Shown here piece after piece: positions 41,469-50,135 of a stretch of DNA of 64,000 nt. Positions within the stretch are counted from its first letter, which is position 1. Each line of letters begins with the position of its first letter. This stretch comes from Sandaracinaceae bacterium (GTDB lineage Bacteria > Myxococcota_A > Polyangia > Polyangiales > Houyiibacteriaceae), in NCBI GenBank assembly GCA_016706685.1, contig JADJJE010000012.1, positions 186,001 to 250,000 on the forward strand, given 5' to 3'. The notes beneath the pieces were generated by a model. The model had not been told where the DNA came from and did not search any database. It saw nothing but the letters and a program-made list of their open reading frames with translations. A program made the translations under genes and the position numbers.

Positions 41469-42362
41469 ATGAGCGGCAGCACACCACGGGCCCCATGGGC
41501 CATCCTCGCGGGGTCGCTGGCCCTCGCGCTGCTGGGGCCGGCGGTCGTGCACCCGGCCCGTGCCGTGGCCGGTGACTTCTGGGACGAGGTGCGGCAGCCG
41601 GGGCACTCCGCCTACCGCGCGCATGTCCGCCGCGCGGAGACGGCCTTGTCGGCGCGCCGCACGGCCGACGCGCTCGACGCCACGGCGGCCGCCATCCAGG
41701 CGCTGCCCAACGAGCCCGAGGCTCACGCGCTGCGCGCCATCGCGCTGGCGGAGAGCGGCGACGTGCCGGGCATGACCAGCGAGGCCACGCTGGCGCTCTC
41801 GCTGAACGAAGCCGTGTATGACGACCCGGTGTGGGGCGCGCGCGTGGCGCTGCTGCTGGCCACCGGGGGGGAGCACGCGCTCGCGGCACGCGTGCTGCGG
41901 CGCACGCTCGCCACCATGGCGCCCACGCACATGCGCCGGCAGCTCTACACCCTGCTGGGCGACGTGGCGCAGTCGCTCGGGCCCGACCACCTGGACGAGG
42001 CGGCGCGTGCCTACCGCGTGGCGCTGAAGAGCGGCCCGGCCGACTCGCGCACCATCTTGGGCCTGGGCCTCGCGCTGCATCGCCGCGGGCAGCACGCCGA
42101 GGCCCAGCTGCTGCTGCGTCGCGCCGTGGCGCCCGGCCCGGTGGACCAGCTCATCGCGGGGCTGCCCGTGCCTCGCTCGGAGCGAGCGTCGCGCACCGCC
42201 CTGGTGGCCGAGGTGGGGGGCGATGCGGCGGCGGCCCGCGCGGCCTATGCCGAGGCCCAAGAGGGCACGGTGTTCCCAGAGTGGCTCACGGCCGCTCGCG
42301 CTCGCGTGGAAGGCACCCCGAGCCCCGCGCCGGCACGGGGTCCACGGCGGGGCCCGCGATGA
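41469..42362 (+). CDS. Exported TPR protein 1
   Basis: 297 aa. Signal peptide (WAILAGSLALALLGPAVVHP, cleaved near ARA, residue 32). The mature protein opens with DFWDEVRQPGHSAYRAHVRR, a motif that recurs in the next gene's product (DFWREVQTPG). The rest is tetratricopeptide-like: ALDATAAAIQALPNEPEAHA, LAARVLRRTLATMAPTHMRR, ARAYRVALKSGPADSRTILG and a last repeat near 205-230. Pro/Arg-rich end. It overlaps the next gene by 4 bp (ATGA). Probably a periplasmic scaffold for the cytochrome encoded downstream; that is inference. Confidence 0.82.
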   Translation: MSGSTPRAPWAILAGSLALALLGPAVVHPARAVAGDFWDEVRQPGHSAYRAHVRRAETALSARRTADALDATAAAIQALPNEPEAHALRAIALAESGDVPGMTSEATLALSLNEAVYDDPVWGARVALLLATGGEHALAARVLRRTLATMAPTHMRRQLYTLLGDVAQSLGPDHLDEAARAYRVALKSGPADSRTILGLGLALHRRGQHAEAQLLLRRAVAPGPVDQLIAGLPVPRSERASRTALVAEVGGDAAAARAAYAEAQEGTVFPEWLTAARARVEGTPSPAPARGPRRGPR

Positions 42363-43438
42363 TCCGGAAGCGGTCGCGCTGCGCTGGGGCGGTGGTGTTC
42401 GTTGCGCTGGCGCTCGGGGCCCTGGGCACGCCAGCGGCCGCCCAGCGCCAGCCCAGCCGCGCGCAGGTCACGGTCAGCGACTTCTGGCGCGAGGTGCAGA
42501 CACCGGGCGTGCGGCGCGCCAGCACGCTGCTGCGGCACGGCCTCCGGCAGCTGACCCAGGCGCTCCGCAGCGATGACCCGTCGCAGCGCGAGGCCGCTCT
42601 CGGGGGCGCCGTGGCGCGCCTGCGCCGTGCTCACGAGCGGGCTCCGGCAGACCTCGACGTGCTGTACTTCCTCGCGTTCGCCAGCTCGCAGCGCCAACTG
42701 GTGCAACGTCAGCCGGACGCGGGCGCGGCCATCCGCGAGGCCATCGCGCTGTACGAGCAGCTCCGCGCGCTGGACGAGGACTACGAGGCGGAGTCCGTGG
42801 CCTTCGAGCTGGGCCTCTTGTACACGCGCCTGCGCCAGTACGGGCGCGCCGTAGACGAGTACGAGCGCGGCATCCTCCGGGCGTTCGACCCGCGCTCCAC
42901 GGTGTCGGCGCACGCCAACATGGCCGAGGTCATCATGCTCAACGGTGACGCCGCGCTGGCGCTCCGCCACTACGAGCGCGCCGCCGAGATCGCGCGCCAG
43001 TACAGCGGCGACTCGCTGAGCCTGGCGCTGGCGCTGTGGGGCAGCGCCGTGGCCAGCGACCGGTTGGGGGAGGGCAGCGCGGCGGTCGAGCGCGCGGGCG
43101 CCGCGCTGAACGCCAGCGGTGGGACCATGGCCCTCCTGCGCACCAACGGCGTCTTCTTCGAGCCCGAGAGCGAGATCCACTGGTACGAGGGCCTCGGCGC
43201 GCTGGCCATGGCCGAGACCGCGGGCGACCACGAGGAGCGGCTCACCGCGCTGCGGCGCGCGCTGCGGTCGTTCCAGACCTACCTGGCCGAGGTGGAGACG
43301 CCGGCCACCTGGGACCGGGTCGTCGAGGCGCGTGTGCGCCGCATCGAAGAGCAGCTGGCCACGCTGACGGCCGAGGCACCTGCTGGGCGGAACACGCGCC
43401 CGTCCACCACGAGGCCACGTGCGGGCGCGCGGCCGTGA
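42359..43438 (+). CDS. Exported TPR protein 2, paralogue of the preceding one
   Basis: 359 aa. Signal peptide (CAGAVVFVALALGALGTPAA, cleaved after AAA near residue 28). The mature protein starts with VSDFWREVQTPGVRRASTLL, matching the opening motif of TPR protein 1. TPR-like helices run from about 60 to 330 (VAFELGLLYTRLRQYGRAVD, HANMAEVIMLNGDAALALRH). The tail is Thr/Arg-rich. The ATG overlaps the upstream stop, so the two are co-translated. A cytochrome lipoprotein gene follows 125 bp downstream. Confidence 0.82.
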   Translation: MIRKRSRCAGAVVFVALALGALGTPAAAQRQPSRAQVTVSDFWREVQTPGVRRASTLLRHGLRQLTQALRSDDPSQREAALGGAVARLRRAHERAPADLDVLYFLAFASSQRQLVQRQPDAGAAIREAIALYEQLRALDEDYEAESVAFELGLLYTRLRQYGRAVDEYERGILRAFDPRSTVSAHANMAEVIMLNGDAALALRHYERAAEIARQYSGDSLSLALALWGSAVASDRLGEGSAAVERAGAALNASGGTMALLRTNGVFFEPESEIHWYEGLGALAMAETAGDHEERLTALRRALRSFQTYLAEVETPATWDRVVEARVRRIEEQLATLTAEAPAGRNTRPSTTRPRAGARP

Positions 43439-43562
43439 GCACGCGCCACTCACGGGTGCTGCTGCCGCACCGCGGGCCGCTCCGCCGAGCGTGAGGCGTG
43501 TCTCCCCCTCGGGGGGCGTAAGCGACCAAGGCGCTTCTGCGTTGACGGGTCGAGGTCTCTGC

Positions 43563-45797
43563 ATGCGCCTTTCTTCTTCGCTGCCCCGCGCCGCGCTCCC
43601 GAGCGTGTTTCTCTGGCTGACCCTGCTGGCGTGCGGTGCCCCCGACCCCGAGGCGGAGCGTCCCGAGGCGCTCGCCGACGAGCCTCCTGCCGCGCCGGCA
43701 GCGGCGCCACTCGTGTCCGCGCGCCCCGACGCGGGCGTCTCGCTGCCACGCCCCCCAGGTGCCCTCGGCCCGTCGCACGTGGAGGTGCACGGCAGCGTGC
43801 CGCTCTCGCCCGACGCCCTGGCCGAGTTCATGCGCACCGAGGACTGCGCGGCCTGCCACCAGGAGATCGCGGCCTCGTGGGCCAGCAGCGCACACGCCCG
43901 CTCCAGCTTCGACAACCCGTTCTACCGCGCCTCCATCGAGCGCTTCCGGGCGGCGCGCGGCGAAGAAGCCAGCCGCTTCTGCGCGGGATGCCACGACCCG
44001 GCGCTGCTGCTTTCCGGCGTCATCGACCAGCCCACCATCCCGGCCGACGAGCGCGCCAGCGCGGGCATCCCCTGCCGGCTCTGCCACGGGGTGACCGAGG
44101 CGCGCGCCGACGGCAACGGCAGCTACGTGTGGAGCGCCGAGCCCATCCCCCTGCCCGACCCGGCCGACCCTGTGCAGGTGGCCGCCCACCGCGCGCGCGT
44201 GGGCACCGACGTGCTGCGCAGCACGGTGCTGTGTGGCTCGTGTCATCGCTCGTTCGCGGGCCACGAGATTGGCAGTCCGCACCACTTCAACGGCATCGAC
44301 GACCTGGGCGCGTTCGGTACGTCGGCGTTCGGCGGGGCCCACGGCGACAGCCTCGAGGCCGACGTCGAGCCCAGCACCTGCCGGGGCTGTCACATGCAGC
44401 GCGAGCCCGCCACGCACGACATGGCGGCCGACAACGGCAGCGTGCCGTCGCACCGCTTCGCCGGCGCACACCTGAGCCTGACCACCGATCCGGCGCAGCA
44501 CGCGGCCGTCCGGGCGCGCCTGCAGGACGTGGTGCGCATCGACATTCCAGCGGGCAGCGTGGATGGGCGGCGCCGCCTGCCGCTCGAGGGCTCTCCGGCG
44601 CGCTCGGGCTCGCGCGTCACGCTGGACGTGGTCATCCGCAACCTGGGCGTGGGTCACCGCTTTCCGGGTGGCACCCGCGACCTCCAGGACACCTTCGTGG
44701 AGCTGCGCATCGTGGACGCCTCGGGCGCGCTGGTGGCGGAGGCCGGCACGCAGCACGCCGAGAGCGGCGACGACCCCACCGCCTTCGGGCTGCGCGCCGT
44801 GCCGCTGGACGCGCAGGCCCTCCCGGAAGAGCTGCACGACGTGCACGACTTCGTGGTGGCAGGCTTCGACCGCTCGCTCGCCGCGCGCGACGCCACGGTG
44901 GTGCGCTACGAGGTCACGCTGCCCGAGCTGAGCCGCGCGGCCTGGCCCCTGCGGGTGGAGGCGCTGCTGCGCCACCGGCGGCACCCCATGGAGTTCTCGC
45001 GCATCGCCTGCGAGGCGTCGCGCACCGAGGCCGGGCAGGCGTTCCGCGCCCTCTCGCCAGATGGCGTGGACCCGTGCACGCCCGAGCCCATCACCAACCT
45101 CGCGCGGGCCGTGGTGTTCTTCGGTGCGGGCAGCACCGCGCGAGCGGGGGAGGGCGGCGCCACCGCGCCCCTCGCCGAGCGCTTCTTCGACCACGCTCTC
45201 GGGCTGTCCCGCGAGCTGCAAGAGCACTTGGACGACGCGCGCGCCAGCCTGGACGCGGCTCAACGGGCCTTGGGTGCCGCAGGCAACCCGCGAAGGCGCG
45301 CGGCCATCCATCTGCTGCGGGCACGGGTGGCCGGCGCTCAGGGCCGCACAGACGAAGCCCTGCGTGAGGCGGCCAGCGCCGAGCGCCTGTCGCCCGACCA
45401 CCCCGCCACGCACCGCTCGCGCGGACGGGCGCTGGCGCAGGTCTGGCGCTGGCCCGAGGCCGCCGCTGCGTTTGGGGAGGTGGTGCGGCTCTCGCCAGGC
45501 GACACCATCGCGCTCCGCGAGTGGACCCGCGCGCTCGGCAGCGCTCGGCAGGATGAGCAGGCCGTGCTGGCCAGCCGACAAGGCCTCGCCCGCGCCCCGC
45601 GCGACGCCGACATGCTCCGCACGCAGGCGCTCTCCCTGCCGGACGGACACGCCCACGCGCGAGAGGCGCGCGATGCATCGCTGACCTACCGGGTGCCCGA
45701 CGAGGCGCCGCACATGCTGCGCACCTGCGAGGAGGCAGACCCCACCTGCGCCCGCGACCGCTTGCCCGTCCCGCGGGTGGTCATGCGGCGGCCTTGA
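43563..45797 (+). CDS. Pentaheme c-type cytochrome lipoprotein with TPR domain
   Basis: 744 aa. Signal peptide with lipobox LLAC (Cys24). Five heme-binding CxxCH motifs: CAACH (95-99), CAGCH (140-144), CRLCH (171-175), CGSCH (224-228) and CRGCH (273-277). The arrangement resembles cytochrome c554-like multiheme domains. A beta-sandwich region follows (TLDVVIRNLGVGHRFPGGTR) at about 355-500, then TPR-like helices from about 530 to 690 (EALREAASAERLSPDHPATH). Likely an extracytoplasmic electron-transfer protein on a membrane; partner unknown. Start MRLSSSLPRA chosen for the signal peptide. It follows the two TPR genes. Confidence 0.88.
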   Translation: MRLSSSLPRAALPSVFLWLTLLACGAPDPEAERPEALADEPPAAPAAAPLVSARPDAGVSLPRPPGALGPSHVEVHGSVPLSPDALAEFMRTEDCAACHQEIAASWASSAHARSSFDNPFYRASIERFRAARGEEASRFCAGCHDPALLLSGVIDQPTIPADERASAGIPCRLCHGVTEARADGNGSYVWSAEPIPLPDPADPVQVAAHRARVGTDVLRSTVLCGSCHRSFAGHEIGSPHHFNGIDDLGAFGTSAFGGAHGDSLEADVEPSTCRGCHMQREPATHDMAADNGSVPSHRFAGAHLSLTTDPAQHAAVRARLQDVVRIDIPAGSVDGRRRLPLEGSPARSGSRVTLDVVIRNLGVGHRFPGGTRDLQDTFVELRIVDASGALVAEAGTQHAESGDDPTAFGLRAVPLDAQALPEELHDVHDFVVAGFDRSLAARDATVVRYEVTLPELSRAAWPLRVEALLRHRRHPMEFSRIACEASRTEAGQAFRALSPDGVDPCTPEPITNLARAVVFFGAGSTARAGEGGATAPLAERFFDHALGLSRELQEHLDDARASLDAAQRALGAAGNPRRRAAIHLLRARVAGAQGRTDEALREAASAERLSPDHPATHRSRGRALAQVWRWPEAAAAFGEVVRLSPGDTIALREWTRALGSARQDEQAVLASRQGLARAPRDADMLRTQALSLPDGHAHAREARDASLTYRVPDEAPHMLRTCEEADPTCARDRLPVPRVVMRRP

Positions 45798-45889
45798 ATC
45801 TCGCCCCTTGCGGGCGCGTCCCACGACCGCTACTGTACTCGCACCGGGTGTACCCAAGAGGACGCCACGGTCATCAGAAAGGAACGCAG

Positions 45890-46297
45890 ATGCGCCGACG
45901 CATGTTTCTCGGGAAGATCCACCGGGCCACCGTGACGCACGCCGATCTCGACTACGAAGGTAGCGTGACGGTGGACGAGCGGCTGCTGGAGGCCGCCGGT
46001 ATCCTCGAGCACGAGGAGGTCCACATCTGGAACGTCACGCGCGGCACGCGCCTGGCCACCTACGCGCTGCGTGGCCCTCGTGACTCCGGCGTCATCTGCG
46101 TCAACGGCGCAGCCGCCCACCTCATGCGCCCCGGCGACATCGCCATCATCGCCACGTTCGGCGAGATGACCGACGAAGAGGCGCGCGAGCACACGCCCAA
46201 GGTCGTCCTGGTGGACGCTCAGAACCGCATGACCGACATGGCCAAGGAGCGCCCGGGCCCCATGATGCCGCGTCACATCGACGAGCTCGCCAACTGA
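45890..46297 (+). CDS. panD: Aspartate 1-decarboxylase
   Basis: 135-aa pyruvoyl enzyme that makes beta-alanine for pantothenate and CoA. MFLGKIHRATVTHADLDYEG leads into the self-cleavage site Gly-Ser in YEGSVTVD (residues about 27-28; Ser becomes the pyruvoyl group). The NVTRGTRLATYAL and GVICVNGAAAHL blocks and Lys in LGKIH fit the family. The start MRRRMFLGK has AAAGGAAC about 6 nt upstream. tRNA-Leu follows 13 bp downstream. Confidence 0.95.
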   Translation: MRRRMFLGKIHRATVTHADLDYEGSVTVDERLLEAAGILEHEEVHIWNVTRGTRLATYALRGPRDSGVICVNGAAAHLMRPGDIAIIATFGEMTDEEAREHTPKVVLVDAQNRMTDMAKERPGPMMPRHIDELAN

Positions 46298-46310
46298 CCA
46301 CCACGTCTCC

Positions 46311-46393
46311 GCCGGGATGGCGAAACGGCAGACGCAGGCGACTTAAAATCGCTCGATGGTGACATCTTGCGGGTTCGAGTCCCGCTCCCGGCA
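46311..46393 (+). tRNA. tRNA-Leu (anticodon UAA)
   Basis: 83 nt. Acceptor stem GCCGGGA (46311-46317) pairs with TCCCGGC (46386-46392), discriminator A at 46393. Anticodon stem GGCGA/TCGCT (46337-46341/46349-46353) encloses loop CTTAAAA with anticodon TAA at 46344-46346. The T arm GCGGGTTCGAGTCCCGC is canonical, and the long variable arm marks a class II tRNA. CCA is not encoded (ACCG follows). Confidence 0.96.
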
Positions 46394-46395
46394 CC

Positions 46396-46434
46396 GCCGG
46401 CGCTCTCCTCACGGAGGCGCTGGCGTTTTGCTTT
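46396..46434 (+). terminator. Intrinsic terminator after tRNA-Leu
   Basis: Hairpin with arms GCCGGCGC (46396-46403) plus CTCC and GGAG plus GCGCTGGC (46417-46424), loop TCAC, one bulged T and one mismatch, followed by GTTTTGCTTT. It would end the panD-tRNA transcript. Confidence 0.8.
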
Positions 46435-46464
46435 CTGGGGCCCCGAGGGGGAGCTTGCGGGCTT

Positions 46465-46701
46465 TCAGGCCACGGCGCTGTGCGCGGCCGGCGCCTCGTC
46501 CACGAAGCGGCGGCGCTCACGGCTCACCAGCTGCAACAGCTCGGCCTGGTCCACCAGGCCCGTGTCCAGCAGCGCCCGCATGTAGCCGTCGGCGTAGCCG
46601 TGGGCGCGGGCCAGGTCGGCGTAGCGGCCACCCTCGAAGCGCGCCTGCAACATGTCTCGAAGCATCCCGCGAAGCGTGTCCTTGAGCTCGTCTGTCGTCA
46701 T
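46465..46701 (-). CDS. Small helical protein (78 aa)
   Basis: 78 aa, starting MTTDELKDTLRGMLRDMLQA. Short helices throughout, ending RRRFVDEAPAAHSAVA; no signal peptide and no known motif. The ATG is preceded by a full AGGAGGT (46707-46713, minus strand) with 5 nt spacing, the strongest ribosome-binding site in the window, which supports this start and suggests high expression. Confidence 0.72.
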   Translation of the reverse strand: MTTDELKDTLRGMLRDMLQARFEGGRYADLARAHGYADGYMRALLDTGLVDQAELLQLVSRERRRFVDEAPAAHSAVA

Positions 46702-46706
46702 GGCGG

Positions 46707-46713
46707 ACCTCCT
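46707..46713 (-). promoter_or_regulatory. Perfect Shine-Dalgarno of the 78-aa gene
   Basis: AGGAGGT on the minus strand, 5 nt before the ATG at 46701. It decides the start against an in-frame ATG 24 nt upstream. Confidence 0.7.
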
Positions 46714-47230
46714 GTCGCGCATCAACCTATTGGCGCGTTCCCCACTGCTGCCTGAAGTCGGGCGCCGCTGTCAAAAAAGCGGCTAGTACCTCGTCGCGGT
46801 GATGCTGACTGGTCCACGCTGCCGCACGTGGGCGTTGTCGTGAACGTTGTCGGCGGGCGACTCATCACAAGTCGGTCAGTGGTCACCGAGGCCAGTCGGG
46901 GCGGGTCGGCTCTCCGGGACGGGCCGGCGTTTCTGGACTTTGGGCTCCGGGTTGACCCGGGGCAGCCACTCCCGCCGCCTGGCCAACTCCTGCCCCAGCA
47001 GGGGAGGTTCGGAGCGAGGCCAAGGTCCGCCCCCGGTCAAGCCGGGGCGCCATTCCGAAACAGCCCCGATTCCTCACCAGCCAGAGTCGGCCAGAAATGG
47101 CCGCGGTCCCCCCGCCGCGAAGACCCGTGCCGGTCGCCGCAACAACCACGTTCACGTGGATGAGGCGTCCGGGCGCCGCCGCCAACCTGTCAGAGTCACT
47201 GCGACGGGGTACTCGGCGCACTCGAGTGAC
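46714..47230. other. 520-bp gap without a convincing gene
   Basis: Frames are open on both strands but have no start signal or recognisable product. The gap holds the upstream region of the 78-aa gene, a small perfect hairpin (GCCGCT 46764-46769 and AGCGGC 46778-46783 around an A-run), and the long imperfect palindrome at 46926-47065. Confidence 0.6.
46926..47065. repeat. Long imperfect palindrome
   Basis: The arm at 46926-46963 (with CCGGGTTGACCCGGGGC) matches the reverse complement of 47029-47065 (GCCCCCGGTCAAGCCGGGG) at roughly three quarters of positions with small gaps. An inner hairpin (CTCCTGCCCCAGCAGGGGAG) sits in the middle. It is a different sequence family from the palindromes at 21.1-21.7 kb. 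Confidence 0.5.
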
Positions 47231-47261
47231 GGAAACGAAAAGGCCACCGCGAGGGTGGCCT
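47231..47261 (-). terminator. Intrinsic terminator of the BNR lipoprotein gene
   Basis: On the minus strand: AGGCCACC, loop CTCGC, GGTGGCCT (perfect 8-bp stem, 47241-47261), then TTTCGTTTCC. It lies 24 bp after the stop codon. Confidence 0.85.
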
Positions 47262-47284
47262 GTCCGATGGAGAGAGCGCGAGGC

Positions 47285-49036
47285 TCAGGGCAGGGTGAAC
47301 ACGCGGGTGCCGTTCACGCTCTCGGTGATGTTGAACCACCAGGTGGCCATGTGCGACGTGTCGCCGATGAGCGTCTGGCAGGTCCAGAAGCCGGTGGAGT
47401 CCTCGGTGTCGAGCGGGTCACCCGCGTTGCCACCCTGGAGCAGCCAGCTGCCCTGGCCTGCCTCGCGGATGGCGACCAGCGCCTCCGCCTGCGTGGAGTC
47501 TTGGTACACGATGCGGACTTCGCCGCTGTTGAGCACCACGATGTCGGCGTCGGAGCCCACGATGCTGCGCTCGCGCGGGGGGCGCGTTCCGTCGTCCACC
47601 CGGCTGCGAACCAGCGTGGGGTTGGCGTTGACGATGGTGGTTCCGTCGATGGCCACGTGGCGCAGCTCCTCGAAGGCACCGTCCACGTAGGCGACGTGCC
47701 AGTTGCCGGCCGCGTCGATGAAGAGGTCGGCGTTGTAGCCCGCGTCGCCCGAGCCCACCGCGTCGAACCCGTCGATGCGGAAGGGGGCGCGCCAGGCGCT
47801 GGTGGTCGCGTCGAAGGCGCTACCCATGAGGGTACGGCGCACGCGGTCGTGCCAGACCAGCGCGAGGCCGGTGTTGGTGGCTCGCAGCGAGGTGTAGAGA
47901 CCGTTGGCCTCGGGGGAGTCCTCGATGAAGTCGTCCTCGATGATCTCCGCGCACTCGAAGCCCGTGGGGGCCGTCATGGAAACTGGAACGGCCACGCAGG
48001 ACGTGCCGGGGCAGCCCACTTGCGTGACGGCGTCCTCGTCCACGTGGCTGCAGTCCACGTCCGCGTCAGCAGACTCCGTGGCGCACGCGCCGGTCACCCG
48101 GCAGAGGAGGCCTCCGCCACACAGGTCCGAGCGGCAAGCCATGGCCGTGCCGGGCTCAGCCACAACGGGGTACGTGACCCAGTCCGTGCCAGCGGCAGGC
48201 GCCTGGTCGGCCGTGAGCGGCACCGCAGACACCGAGACGCGCACGAGGCTGCGCGGCGGCTGCATCGGATCCTCCGACGGCATCATGGAGAGGTACGAGA
48301 TGGCCGGACGGCCGTCGACCATGAAGGCCAGCGAGCTGTAGCGGCCGGAGTCGCCGTCGGTGAAGACGGTCTGGATGGACCAAGTGGTCCCGCCGTCGCG
48401 GCTGTAGGCGAACTTCACGTCGCCGTTGGTGCGGTCGTAGTAGCTGACGGCGACCACGCCGGCAGGGCTGAACGCGATGGAGTTGAACTCACCCACGTTG
48501 TCGCCGGCTGCGGTGATGCCGCCACGCCAGCCGTCGGGGTCGGGGTTGATGTCGTTGCTGACGACAGGAGGGCCCGCAGGGACGCCGTCCACGATCGACC
48601 ACTCGACCTCACCGTTGGACACGAGCCCGATGACCAGATCGCCATAGCGCGTGCGCGTGGCGCGCCCCGGCGCGTAGCCGCTGAGCATGACGGTCTCGTC
48701 GGCCGCAGCCGCCACGTCCAAGTGCGTGGCCAGCTGACCCGGATCGAGCGGCGCGCTGAACGTGCAGTTGTTCGCTGTGGTGGGGGTCTCGAGAGAGTCG
48801 CAAAGGAACGGCGAGCCGCAGAAGGGGTTGGGCACACACAGGGGAGCGCCCGCACTGTTCACGCAGCACGTGTTCGCGTTCACGTCGCAGTCGATACTGG
48901 TTCCGTCGGTTCCAGGGCAGGGGAGGACCATGGAATCATCGCGAGGACCAGCGTCCGCCGCGCGACCCTCGTCGCAGTCGCAACCCGCCACCGAAAGCAC
49001 CAGAGGCCATGCCATCAGCAGGCCAAATACACGCAT
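47285..49036 (-). CDS. Secreted lipoprotein with BNR/Asp-box repeat
   Basis: 583 aa from the ATG MRVFGLLMAW; a GTG seven codons earlier (49057) is possible. The signal peptide ends in lipobox SVAGC. A Cys-rich region follows (CNVNANTCC-like, VPNPFCGSPFLC). The main domain is beta-rich and contains an Asp-box motif (SRDGGTTW), as in sialidase-type propellers, with related strands such as VAVSYYDRTNGDVKFAYSRD and LALVWHDRVRRTLMGSAFD. A second Cys cluster lies near 300-350. No catalytic residues of a sialidase can be assigned. Well delimited: promoter upstream and a strong terminator downstream. Confidence 0.83.
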   Translation of the reverse strand: MRVFGLLMAWPLVLSVAGCDCDEGRAADAGPRDDSMVLPCPGTDGTSIDCDVNANTCCVNSAGAPLCVPNPFCGSPFLCDSLETPTTANNCTFSAPLDPGQLATHLDVAAAADETVMLSGYAPGRATRTRYGDLVIGLVSNGEVEWSIVDGVPAGPPVVSNDINPDPDGWRGGITAAGDNVGEFNSIAFSPAGVVAVSYYDRTNGDVKFAYSRDGGTTWSIQTVFTDGDSGRYSSLAFMVDGRPAISYLSMMPSEDPMQPPRSLVRVSVSAVPLTADQAPAAGTDWVTYPVVAEPGTAMACRSDLCGGGLLCRVTGACATESADADVDCSHVDEDAVTQVGCPGTSCVAVPVSMTAPTGFECAEIIEDDFIEDSPEANGLYTSLRATNTGLALVWHDRVRRTLMGSAFDATTSAWRAPFRIDGFDAVGSGDAGYNADLFIDAAGNWHVAYVDGAFEELRHVAIDGTTIVNANPTLVRSRVDDGTRPPRERSIVGSDADIVVLNSGEVRIVYQDSTQAEALVAIREAGQGSWLLQGGNAGDPLDTEDSTGFWTCQTLIGDTSHMATWWFNITESVNGTRVFTLP

Positions 49037-49132
49037 TTTCTTGAACACTCGGCTCACCGTCTTGTCTTGAGCGTCGATAAATCATGCCTCGTGGGCCAGA
49101 GGCGCCACGCGACGAGTAAGGATCTGGCCGAC

Positions 49133-49162
49133 ATGATACCCGATGATGGCATCAGGGAACAA
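49133..49162 (-). promoter_or_regulatory. Candidate promoter of the BNR lipoprotein gene
   Basis: Minus strand TTGTTC (49157-49162), 18 bp, TATCAT (49133-49138). It would give a leader of about 70-90 nt. Confidence 0.35.
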
Positions 49163-49192
49163 GCATCTCGCATGAGGAGGCACTTTGTGCCG

Positions 49193-50095
49193 TCAGACGC
49201 GGACCAGGTCGCCGAACGCAGCCACCCGCGCGTCCACGTCGGCCATGGTGACCTCCACCAGCCGGCTGGGCCCGATGCCCTCCACGCAGTACGAGGCCAG
49301 CGCCGACCCGACCACCACCGCACGCCGCAGGGTGGGTAGGGTGATGTCGTTCTCGCGCGCCAGGTAACCGAGGAAGCCGCCCGCGAACGAGTCGCCGGCG
49401 CCCGTGGGATCCACCACGGACTCGAGCGGGAAAGCGGGCGCATGGAATGCGATGCCGGGCTGGAACAGCCAGGCGCCGTACTCGCCCTGCTTCACGATCA
49501 CGGTGGTGGGCCCCAGCTCCAAGAGCGCCCGCTGGACCTCCACCAGGTGGTGCCTCCCGGTGAGCTGGCGCGCCTCCTCTTCATTGATGATGAGCACGTC
49601 CACCCGCTTCAGCAGCCGCTCGAGCGCCGGGCGGGCGATGTCGATCCACAGGTTCATGGTGTCGGCCACCACCAGCCGGGGCGCCCGGATCTGGTCCAGC
49701 ACGGAGATCTGCAGGTCCGGTTGGATGTTGGCCAGCATCACGAACGGGCTCTCCGCGAAGGCCGGGGGGATCTTCGGCTGGAACTCGGCGAAGACGTTGA
49801 GCTCCGTGCGGATGCTCTCGCGGCTGGTGAGGTCGTCCGTGTAGCGGCCCTCCCAGTGGAAGGTCTCTCCCGCGGCCACTTCGAGGCCGGTCAGGTCGAT
49901 GCCGCGGCCGCTCAACATGCTGGTGGCGCTCTCCGGGTAGTCGTTGCCGACCACGCCGACCAGGCGCACCTGGCTCAGCAGCGAGGCGCAGATGGAGGCG
50001 TAGACGGCCGACCCCCCGAGCACGCGCGGGAAGGAGCCTTGGGCGTTGTGTAGCGTGTCGAACGCCACGGAACCGACGACGAGGATGGGCGACAT
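49193..50095 (-). CDS. PfkB-family sugar/nucleoside kinase
   Basis: 300 aa. Ribokinase-fold kinase with the N-terminal substrate lid (PILVVGSVAFDTLHNAQGSF, VLGGSAVYASICASLLSQ) and the C-terminal PfkB signature DPTGAGDSFAGGFLGYLA, whose Asp is the catalytic base. NEEEARQLTG is the usual ATP-site neighbour. It lies 40 bp downstream of the MTA phosphorylase gene and probably in its operon, so the substrate may be adenosine or a ribose derivative from methylthioadenosine salvage; that is inference from context. Confidence 0.88.
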   Translation of the reverse strand: MSPILVVGSVAFDTLHNAQGSFPRVLGGSAVYASICASLLSQVRLVGVVGNDYPESATSMLSGRGIDLTGLEVAAGETFHWEGRYTDDLTSRESIRTELNVFAEFQPKIPPAFAESPFVMLANIQPDLQISVLDQIRAPRLVVADTMNLWIDIARPALERLLKRVDVLIINEEEARQLTGRHHLVEVQRALLELGPTTVIVKQGEYGAWLFQPGIAFHAPAFPLESVVDPTGAGDSFAGGFLGYLARENDITLPTLRRAVVVGSALASYCVEGIGPSRLVEVTMADVDARVAAFGDLVRV

Positions 50096-50135
50096 GAGTG
50101 GACCGAGCAGTGAGTGACGGCGAACCGTCGGGGGG

